Under the pieces are notes generated by a model. The model did not search any database. It was not told where the DNA came from and saw nothing but the letters and a program-made list of their open reading frames with translations. DNA of 14,506 bases from an uncultured Collinsella sp. (lineage in GTDB: Bacteria > Actinomycetota > Coriobacteriia > Coriobacteriales > Coriobacteriaceae). Shown here in pieces: positions 1 to 4,949 of this stretch; the stretch's first letter is position 1, and each line of letters starts with the position of its first letter. Where the stretch lies: contig UQSB01000053.1 in assembly GCA_900543505.1 (NCBI GenBank), positions 1-14,506 on the forward strand, written 5' to 3'. A program made the position numbers and the translations under genes.

Positions 1-1
1 A

Positions 2-55
2 AAGGGCGGAGGCGGGGCATGCCCCGCCTCTTACACCACATCTCTGCGCGCTACC
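2..55. repeat. Left arm of 54-bp perfect inverted repeat
   Basis: Positions 2-55 are the exact reverse complement of 14453-14506, the last 54 bases of the window. The arm contains a 22-bp perfect palindrome (9-30, centred on GCATGC). Read on the minus strand, it then ends a frame with VARRDVV and a TAA (stop at 31-33). The same VARRDVV-stop tail is present in the right copy. The cargo between the arms is ordinary housekeeping, so I infer a dispersed repeat at which an assembly contig ended, not transposon ends. The identity is read directly; the interpretation is inference. Confidence 0.9.
9..30. repeat. 22-bp perfect palindrome, terminator-like
   Basis: GAGGCGGGG, then CATG, then CCCCGCCTC form a perfect self-complementary 22-mer within the left repeat arm. 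On the minus strand it is followed by CGCCCTTT, a weak T-run, so it could act as an intrinsic terminator just after the VARRDVV stop codon. The identical palindrome occurs at 14478-14499 in the right arm. It could equally be a protein-binding site. Confidence 0.6.
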
Positions 56-59
56 AGTT

Positions 60-122
60 TCAAGTCGAGTTTTGCCGATTTCGACCAAGAAACGCTGCTA
101 CTAAAAAGGTGACAGTACTCAT
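60..122 (-). CDS. Possible 20-residue small peptide next to the left repeat
   Basis: On the minus strand an ATG at 122 opens a 20-codon frame that begins MSTVTFLVAAFLG and ends NRQNST before TGA. An AAGGG sequence lies 5 nt upstream. Residues 4-12 are hydrophobic. An overlapping minus-strand frame (31-144, possible TTG start) would instead run into the VARRDVV tail, and a plus-strand frame (19-219) is also open, so the coding assignment is uncertain. From memory only, peptides of this kind recur as short annotated proteins in Collinsella genomes. I cannot verify that here. The whole stretch 31-145 may instead be a non-coding repeat or structured RNA that happens to be open in several frames. 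Confidence 0.25.
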   Translation of the reverse strand: MSTVTFLVAAFLGRNRQNST

Positions 123-156
123 ATTTGCCCTTTTTTGGCCACAAGCCCTAAAACAA

Positions 157-200
157 GCCTCGCCAGGGTCGGGAAACGGGCCAAATGCCGGCCTCGAGGC
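157..200 (-). terminator. Possible terminator after the 84-residue gene
   Basis: Directly after the TAA of the 201-455 gene, the minus strand reads GCCTCG (200-195), a long loop, then CGAGGC (162-157) followed by TTGTTTT. A short stem with a roughly 32-nt loop and a T-rich tail is only a moderate match to an intrinsic terminator. GCCTCGAGGC (191-200) is itself a small palindrome. Confidence 0.3.
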
Positions 201-455
201 TTATTCCACGGTGCCGTAGACGGCGCCCCAGCCGTGGGCGGCCAAGGCGGAGTTGAGCTGGTCGCAAAGTGACTGGCGGTCGTAGTAGCCGGGCGGCAAA
301 AGGTTCACGATTTCCATGAGGTCGGGCGCCAGGTCCAAGATTTCGGCCTGTACGATCAGATCCAGGCGGTCGATGGCGTGGCGGTCGTAAAACAGTCCGT
401 CGACCAGGCGCTGCAAGTCGCCGAATTCCTCGGCCTGAAACGATCCGTACTCCAT
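201..455 (-). CDS. Conserved-looking hypothetical protein, 84 aa
   Basis: I do not recognise the family. The 84-residue product is acidic, apparently soluble, and has no membrane segment or signal peptide. It begins MEYGSFQAEEFGDLQRLVDG and ends with LPPGYYDRQSLCDQLNSAL and AHGWGAVYG. I chose the ATG at 455 because AAGGAGG lies 4 nt upstream (460-466). An in-frame ATG at 485 would add ten residues without a comparable ribosome-binding site. It is transcribed divergently from the aminotransferase gene across a 150-bp AT-richer gap. The central helix-rich stretch with alternating Leu and Asp suggests a small all-alpha regulatory or adaptor protein, but that is guesswork. Confidence 0.65.
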   Translation of the reverse strand: MEYGSFQAEEFGDLQRLVDGLFYDRHAIDRLDLIVQAEILDLAPDLMEIVNLLPPGYYDRQSLCDQLNSALAAHGWGAVYGTVE

Positions 456-557
456 AGTGCCTCCTTGGGCGCCCCACGCCGGCATGCGCGGCGATTCGTA
501 ATTGATTGCGATGAACTTAATCTATCACGGCTTCATAACGTTGCGACGATGGCGGTC

Positions 558-563
558 TATACT
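558..563 (+). promoter_or_regulatory. Putative -10 box for the aminotransferase gene
   Basis: TATACT sits 42 bp upstream of the ATG. The nearest -35-like hexamer (TTGCGA, 541-546) is only 11 bp away, so the -35 is weak or absent. The local context CTATACTTAGAC resembles CTATACTTGACC at 2348-2359 upstream of the tat genes. The remainder of 456-605 shows an AT-rich patch (494-540) but no clear hairpin. Confidence 0.35.
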
Positions 564-605
564 TAGACGAACTGCAACGTACCGCTTCGCGAAAGGTCGC
601 ACCCC

Positions 606-1910
606 ATGCAGACGATCTACCAGAAGATGGAAACCACCGAACTCGATGCCGCCATCGAGGCGCTCAAAGCCGAGGTCGCCGAGGTCAAGGCCAAGGGCCT
701 GGCGCTCGACATGGCCCGCGGCAAGCCGTCGCCCTCCCAGGTGGACATCTCTCGACCCATGCTCGATATCCTCAATGCCGATGCCGATCTGCATGACGGC
801 AACGTCGACTGCTCCAACTACGGCTGCTTTGAGGGCATTCCCTCGGCACGCAAGCTGGCGGGGGAGTTCCTGGGTTGTCCTGCCGAGCAGACGCTCGTAC
901 TGGGCTCATCGAGCCTGCTGATCGAGCACGATATCGCCGGTATGTTCTGGCGTTGCGGCTCGTGCGGCAGCGACCCTTGGGAGGCTTACGAGGCAGCGCA
1001 CGACGGCAAGAAGGTCAAGTTCCTGTGCCCTGTTCCCGGCTACGATCGCCACTTTGGCATCACCGCCGATCTGGGCATCGAGAACGTCCCCGTCGCGATG
1101 ACCGACAACGGCCCCGACATGGACGAGATCGAGCGCCTGGTTGCCACCGACGATTCCATCAAGGGTATCTGGTGCGTGCCTAAGTATTCCAACCCCACGG
1201 GCATCACCTTTAGCGAGGACACTGTGCGCCGCTTGGTCGAGATGCCCACGGCCGCGCCCGATTTCCGCATCTTCTGGGACAACGCTTACTGCGTGCACGA
1301 CCTGTACGACGAGACCGACGAGCTCGCAAATATCTTTGACCTCGCTCGCGCGGCGGGCACCGAGGATCGCGTGGTGGCCTTTGCCTCGACGTCCAAGATC
1401 ACCTTCCCGGGCGCCGGCATCGGCTTTATCGGTGCGAGCCCCGCGGTCATCGCCGAGTTCTCCAAGCGCCTGAAGGCCGGTCTTATTAGCGCCGATAAGC
1501 TCAACCAGCTGCGTCACGTGCGTTTCCTTCCCACCATCGAGGCGGTCAAGGAGCACATGAAAAAGCATGCCGAGTTCCTGCGCCCGCGCTTTGAGGCCGT
1601 TGAGCGTAAACTCACCGAGGGCTTGGGTAACACGGGTTGCGCCACTTGGACTCATCCCCATGGCGGCTACTTTGTGAGTTTCGATGGCCCCGAGGGCTCG
1701 GCCCAGAAGGTCGCCGCGCTTTGCGCCGACTTGGGCGTCAAGCTCACACCGGCCGGTGCCACTTGGCCCTATGGCAAGGACCCGCGCGACACCAACATCC
1801 GCATCGCGCCGAGCTATCCCACGGTCGAGGACCTGGAGGCCGCGCTCGATGTGCTGGTGCTGGCCGTTAAGCTTGTCGCTGCCGAGCTTGCGCGTGCCGA
1901 GCGCGCCTAA
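606..1910 (+). CDS. Aspartate aminotransferase, MocR/AspT type (class I PLP enzyme)
   Basis: This is a pyridoxal-phosphate aminotransferase of the AspT-like group (type Ie) found in actinobacteria. It is expected to interconvert aspartate and 2-oxoglutarate with oxaloacetate and glutamate in the cytoplasm. Visible landmarks are the N-terminal LALDMARGKPS, GSSSLL (101-105) for phosphate binding, YSNPTG (194-199), DNAY (225-228), the STSKIT segment with Schiff-base lysine K264, and a C-terminal NIRIAPSYP carrying the substrate-carboxylate arginine. The 434-residue length is normal for the group. The start at 606 has GAAAGG about 9 nt upstream; the ATG at 627 is the alternative. The gene stands alone, with 51 nt before the STAS gene. 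The fold and class are secure; the exact substrate is inferred from the family. Confidence 0.9.
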   Translation: MQTIYQKMETTELDAAIEALKAEVAEVKAKGLALDMARGKPSPSQVDISRPMLDILNADADLHDGNVDCSNYGCFEGIPSARKLAGEFLGCPAEQTLVLGSSSLLIEHDIAGMFWRCGSCGSDPWEAYEAAHDGKKVKFLCPVPGYDRHFGITADLGIENVPVAMTDNGPDMDEIERLVATDDSIKGIWCVPKYSNPTGITFSEDTVRRLVEMPTAAPDFRIFWDNAYCVHDLYDETDELANIFDLARAAGTEDRVVAFASTSKITFPGAGIGFIGASPAVIAEFSKRLKAGLISADKLNQLRHVRFLPTIEAVKEHMKKHAEFLRPRFEAVERKLTEGLGNTGCATWTHPHGGYFVSFDGPEGSAQKVAALCADLGVKLTPAGATWPYGKDPRDTNIRIAPSYPTVEDLEAALDVLVLAVKLVAAELARAERA

Positions 1911-1961
1911 CGCGCGGCTTCCCGTACTATCCGCACTTTCGATACGTAAAGGAGCGTATAC

Positions 1962-2276
1962 ATGGATTTGGGTATTTCCACCAACCCCACGCCAGAGCTC
2001 TACACCATTAAGGTGACCGGTGAGATCGATATCTCTAACGCCGATAGCCTGCGCAATGCCATCGACCTGGCGCTCGAGCAGCCCACTGAGGCCGTTGAGC
2101 TCGATTTTGCCCAGGTGAGCTACATCGATTCGACGGGCATTGGCGTGCTTGTGGGCGCCGCACACCACGCAGCTGATCATGGTAAGCGTTTTAGCTGCGT
2201 CAACGTGCAGCCCCCGGTGATGCGCGTGGTTCAGCTGTTGGGCGTCGACCAGGAGATTTCGATCACCGCTGCATAA
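1962..2276 (+). CDS. STAS-domain anti-sigma factor antagonist (SpoIIAA/RsbV-like)
   Basis: This 104-residue protein is a single STAS domain. It has the sheet-forming start YTIKVTGEIDISNADSL and the signature YIDSTGIGVL, whose S57 is the expected phosphorylation site. In the family, the unphosphorylated antagonist binds a serine kinase/anti-sigma factor (SpoIIAB or RsbW type) and frees an alternative sigma factor; the kinase switches it off. No such kinase or sigma factor lies in the window, so the partner must be elsewhere. TAAAGGAG (1947-1954) sits 7 nt before the ATG. Only 51 nt separate it from the aminotransferase, but I see no functional link. It could alternatively belong to a stressosome or polarity module. 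Confidence 0.88.
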   Translation: MDLGISTNPTPELYTIKVTGEIDISNADSLRNAIDLALEQPTEAVELDFAQVSYIDSTGIGVLVGAAHHAADHGKRFSCVNVQPPVMRVVQLLGVDQEISITAA

Positions 2277-2320
2277 TCTTTGCCCCCAAAAGGGCGTGCC
2301 GTTTGGCATATGTTTGTGAT

Positions 2321-2348
2321 GCGCTCGGACGTTTTGGCGTCCGGGCGC
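2321..2348. promoter_or_regulatory. 11-bp inverted repeat abutting the tat promoter
   Basis: GCGCTCGGACG (2321-2331), a 6-nt loop TTTTGG, then CGTCCGGGCGC (2338-2348) form an 11-bp stem with one G-T pair. No T-run follows, so it is a poor intrinsic terminator for the STAS gene. It ends immediately before a TATACT -10 box and covers the whole -35 region, which suggests an operator for the downstream tat-hyp genes. Confidence 0.5.
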
Positions 2349-2354
2349 TATACT
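2349..2354 (+). promoter_or_regulatory. Putative -10 box for tatA-tatC-hypA
   Basis: TATACT lies 75 bp upstream of the tatA start, directly after the inverted repeat. No good -35 is found at 16-18 bp. TTGGCG (2334-2339) is only 9 bp away, so activator help or a weak promoter is likely. Confidence 0.35.
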
Positions 2355-2429
2355 TGACCGAATGAATAGACGAGTTCCGGCCGAATGGCGCGGTGCGGGC
2401 TCGACTCACATCGAGCCTTGGAGGTATGT

Positions 2430-3002
2430 GTGTTTGGTATTGGAGAGGGTGAGCTCGCGATCATCGTGGTCTTCGGCTTTTTGCTGTTTGGCCCGGATAA
2501 GCTCCCGCAGATGGGCCGCACGATCGGCCGTGCCATCCGTCAGTTCCGCGAGACGCAGGAAAAGATGACGGCCGTTGTTCAGTCCGAGATTATCGATCCG
2601 GTGAGCGAGGCCGCGTCGGCCCCGGTCAAGCCCAAGAAGACTGCTGCGACCGACGACGATTCCGATGTGGACGAGGATGCCGCCGAGACGGCAGCGCCCG
2701 CCAAGAAGGAGACCTTTGCCGAGCGTCGCGCCCGTCTTGCTGCCGAGAAGGCCGCAAGCGAGGGTGCTGCTGAGGGCGAAGGCGCTGTTGATGAGGCCGA
2801 GGGTACAGAGCCTGCTGCTGCCGTCGAGCCCGAGCCTGCTGCAGAGCCCGAGCCCGAGCCGGCAGAGCCCACGACGGCTGACCTCTACGCCCGTCGTCCC
2901 CGCAAGCGCAAGGCCGTCGTCGACCAGCTCGCTCGCGAGCTCGAGGTCGAGGACGATGCCGAGGCTGCTGCCGCCGATGCCTCGAAGGGAGGCGATGAGT
3001 AA
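2430..3002 (+). CDS. tatA: Sec-independent protein translocase TatA/TatB family protein
   Basis: This protein is part of the twin-arginine translocase, which moves folded proteins across the cytoplasmic membrane. The N-terminus is diagnostic: (V/M)FGIGEGELAII, a short membrane helix (about residues 8-21), the FGPDKLP hinge and the amphipathic GRTIGRAIRQFRE. The GTG at 2430 is preferred because it starts exactly at FGIGEGEL and has GGAGG at 2420-2424. The upstream in-frame ATG at 2385 would prepend 15 unrelated residues. The 190-residue length exceeds ordinary TatA. After residue 55 comes a low-complexity acidic tail rich in Ala, Glu and Pro (EPEPAAEPEPEPAEP), ending in a basic ARRPRKRK patch. 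It overlaps tatC by one base (TAATG). The length is closer to TatB, so TatA versus TatB is unresolved. Confidence 0.9.
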   Translation: MFGIGEGELAIIVVFGFLLFGPDKLPQMGRTIGRAIRQFRETQEKMTAVVQSEIIDPVSEAASAPVKPKKTAATDDDSDVDEDAAETAAPAKKETFAERRARLAAEKAASEGAAEGEGAVDEAEGTEPAAAVEPEPAAEPEPEPAEPTTADLYARRPRKRKAVVDQLARELEVEDDAEAAAADASKGGDE

Positions 3003-3793
3003 TGCCTATCGGACCTGCGCGAATGCCGCTTTTCGATCACCTAGGAGAACTCCGTCGCCGCCTGACCATCGTGGTCGTGTCGGTGTTTGCCGCCGCTATC
3101 GTGCTGTATTTCGCCACGCCTGTAGTGCTCGACATCCTGGAAGATCCCATCCGCTCCTTTGTGCCGGACGGTAAGTTCTACATCACCACCACGCTCGGCG
3201 GCTTTGGTCTGCGCTTTTCGCTGGCCATCAAGATGGCTGTCGTCATGTGCACGCCTATGATTATCTGGCAGATTTTGGCGTTTTTCCTGCCGGCGCTTCG
3301 CCCCAACGAGCGCAAGTGGGTCGTGCCCACGGTGCTCGCCTCGACGGTGCTGTTCTTCCTGGGCGCCATTTTCTGCTATTTCATCATCATCCCGGCGGGC
3401 TTTGAGTGGCTCATCGGCGAGACCTCGGCTGTCGCTACGGCGTTGCCCGATCTGGAGAACTACGTCAACATGGAGCTGCTCTTTATGATCGGCTTTGGTG
3501 TGGCGTTTGAGCTGCCGCTCATCATCTTCTACCTGTCCGTTTTCCACATCGTGTCCTATGCGGCCTTCCGCAGCGCCTGGCGCTACGTGTACGTAGGCCT
3601 GCTTGTGGGCTCGGCTGTGATTACGCCCGACGGCTCGCCCGTTACGCTGGGTCTCATGTATGGCGCCCTGCTCTCGCTCTACGAGATTTCGCTCGCCATT
3701 GCTCGCGTGGTCATTACCGCGCGCGAGGGCAAGGAGGGCCTGTTCGTGAGCCGTCTGGACCTGTTCTCGGACGACGAGGACGACGAGGAGTAA
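3002..3793 (+). CDS. tatC: Sec-independent protein translocase TatC
   Basis: TatC is the membrane receptor that recognises twin-arginine signal peptides. The 263-residue product shows the family hallmark near its N-terminus, MPLFDHLGELRRRL, with the conserved glutamate used in signal binding. Six hydrophobic spans follow, and FELPLIIFYL with its conserved glutamate lies in the fourth-span region. The C-terminus is strongly acidic (LFSDDEDDEE), facing the cytoplasm. The start ATG overlaps the tatA stop by one base, implying translational coupling. hypA follows after 6 nt, with its ribosome-binding site inside the end of tatC. Size and topology are normal. Co-localisation with hypA and hypB fits export of a folded metalloenzyme such as the small subunit of a [NiFe] hydrogenase, though no Tat substrate is encoded here. 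Confidence 0.96.
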   Translation: MPIGPARMPLFDHLGELRRRLTIVVVSVFAAAIVLYFATPVVLDILEDPIRSFVPDGKFYITTTLGGFGLRFSLAIKMAVVMCTPMIIWQILAFFLPALRPNERKWVVPTVLASTVLFFLGAIFCYFIIIPAGFEWLIGETSAVATALPDLENYVNMELLFMIGFGVAFELPLIIFYLSVFHIVSYAAFRSAWRYVYVGLLVGSAVITPDGSPVTLGLMYGALLSLYEISLAIARVVITAREGKEGLFVSRLDLFSDDEDDEE

Positions 3794-3799
3794 ATCGGT

Positions 3800-4156
3800 A
3801 TGCACGAGGTTGGCATTGTCAACGGCATACTCGATACAGTGATTCGCGCGGCGCGTGGGGCGGGGGCCTCGCGCGCCGTTTTGGTAACGCTGCGTATCGG
3901 GGATATGACCGAAGTTGTGCGCGAGGCGCTCGACTTTGCGTGGGAGACGTTTCGCGACGAGGACCCGCTCACGCGCGGCTGCGAGCTTGCCGTGGAGGAG
4001 GTCCATCCACAAAGCGAGTGTCTAGACTGCGGCGAGGTTTTCGACCACGATCGCTTCCACTGTCGCTGTCCTCAGTGTGGTGGTGCCAACGTGCGCCTAC
4101 TGCACGGCCGCGAGCTCGATATCGCAAGTATCGAAATCGAAACCCCCGACGATTAG
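3800..4156 (+). CDS. hypA: Hydrogenase nickel incorporation protein HypA
   Basis: HypA is the nickel metallochaperone that works with HypB to load Ni into the large subunit of [NiFe] hydrogenase. The 118-residue product starts MHE, whose H2 is the known nickel ligand. It carries a zinc-finger loop with C74/C77 (ECLDCG) and C90/C93 (CPQC), plus an extra C88. The sequence ends with ELDIASIEIE, a typical HypA C-terminus. GAGGAG in the last codons of tatC serves as its ribosome-binding site. The rest of the maturation set (hypC, hypD, hypE, hypF) is not in the window. A urease role is possible in some bacteria, but nothing here supports it. Confidence 0.95.
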   Translation: MHEVGIVNGILDTVIRAARGAGASRAVLVTLRIGDMTEVVREALDFAWETFRDEDPLTRGCELAVEEVHPQSECLDCGEVFDHDRFHCRCPQCGGANVRLLHGRELDIASIEIETPDD

Positions 4157-4180
4157 CCCGCTAGCCATCTGGTGATGGGG

Positions 4181-4186
4181 TATAAA
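4181..4186 (+). promoter_or_regulatory. Possible -10 box for hypB
   Basis: TATAAA preceded by GGGG lies 25 bp upstream of the hypB ATG. No convincing -35 is found 17 bp upstream. The GGGGTAT context recurs before tmk, comF and (as GGGTATAAT) the zinc-ribbon gene. It could provide hypB and the topoisomerase with a secondary promoter inside the tat-hyp cluster. Confidence 0.3.
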
Positions 4187-4211
4187 GGGGCCAAAGTAAG
4201 GAGCGCTAAGT

Positions 4212-4895
4212 ATGGCCGAGAAAACGATTGATATTGCATCGCCGATTCTGTCGCGCAACGAGCGCCTGGCAGATCAGCTGCGTCAGCGATTTAATGAGAC
4301 AAACACCTACGTGATCAATGTGCTGTCGAGCCCCGGCTCGGGCAAGACCACCACGATTCTGGGCACCAACGAGCGCCTGCGTGACAAAGCCGGCCTGCGC
4401 TGTGCTGTCATCGAGGGCGATATCGCCTCGGACGTCGACGCCATCACCATGAAGGAAGCCGGCATGCCCGCCATTCAGATCAACACGGGCGGCCTGTGCC
4501 ACCTCGAGGGCAACATGATCATGGAGGCCGTCGATGCCTTCGACCAGGCCGTCGGTCTGGAGAACATCGACGTCATCTTTATCGAAAACGTGGGCAACCT
4601 GGTCTGCCCGGTCGACTTTGACCTGGGCGAGAACCTGTCCATCATGATTCTCTCGGTGCCCGAGGGCGACGACAAGCCCATCAAGTACCCGGGCATCTTC
4701 CAACACGCCGGCGCGCAGCTGCTCAACAAGGTCGACGTGGCTCCGGCTTTCGATTTTGACATGGATAGGTATACTAAGACACTCGATGACCTCAATCCGC
4801 AGGCGCCGCGGTTTGCCGTGAGCGCGCGCAAGGGCGAGGGCATGGATGCCTGGTGCGATTGGCTCATCGGGCAGATTGAGCAAGCAAGGGCGTAA
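4212..4895 (+). CDS. hypB: Hydrogenase nickel incorporation GTPase HypB
   Basis: HypB is a SIMIBI-class GTPase that drives nickel delivery to [NiFe] hydrogenase together with HypA. The 227-residue protein has a P-loop SPGSGKTT (about 40-47) and EGDIASDVDA, the switch I region. The metal site C96-H97 lies in LCHLEGNM, followed by ENVGNLVCP (125-133) and LLNKVD for base recognition. The histidine-rich N-terminal nickel-storage stretch found in some HypB proteins is absent, so this is the short form. TAAGGAG (4197-4203) lies 8 nt before the ATG. hypA ends 55 nt upstream, and the topoisomerase gene begins 54 nt downstream with no terminator between. Confidence 0.96.
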   Translation: MAEKTIDIASPILSRNERLADQLRQRFNETNTYVINVLSSPGSGKTTTILGTNERLRDKAGLRCAVIEGDIASDVDAITMKEAGMPAIQINTGGLCHLEGNMIMEAVDAFDQAVGLENIDVIFIENVGNLVCPVDFDLGENLSIMILSVPEGDDKPIKYPGIFQHAGAQLLNKVDVAPAFDFDMDRYTKTLDDLNPQAPRFAVSARKGEGMDAWCDWLIGQIEQARA

Positions 4896-4949
4896 GTCGG
4901 CCGCCATACGGGCGGGCGTAGCCGCAGAGACACGAGATAGGAGCCTCTT

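Noticed and set aside
19..219. Plus-strand 66-residue frame starting in the left palindrome
   Set aside because: It has no ribosome-binding site, starts at the palindrome centre, runs antisense to the minus-strand frames and overlaps the end of the 201-455 gene.
906..2309. 467-residue minus-strand open frame
   Set aside because: It lies antisense to the aminotransferase and STAS genes, and its His/Arg/Gly/Ala-rich translation is typical of a GC-rich shadow frame.
2385..2429. Upstream ATG start for tatA
   Set aside because: The added 15 residues do not resemble TatA. GTG at 2430 begins exactly at the conserved FGIGEGEL with GGAGG upstream.
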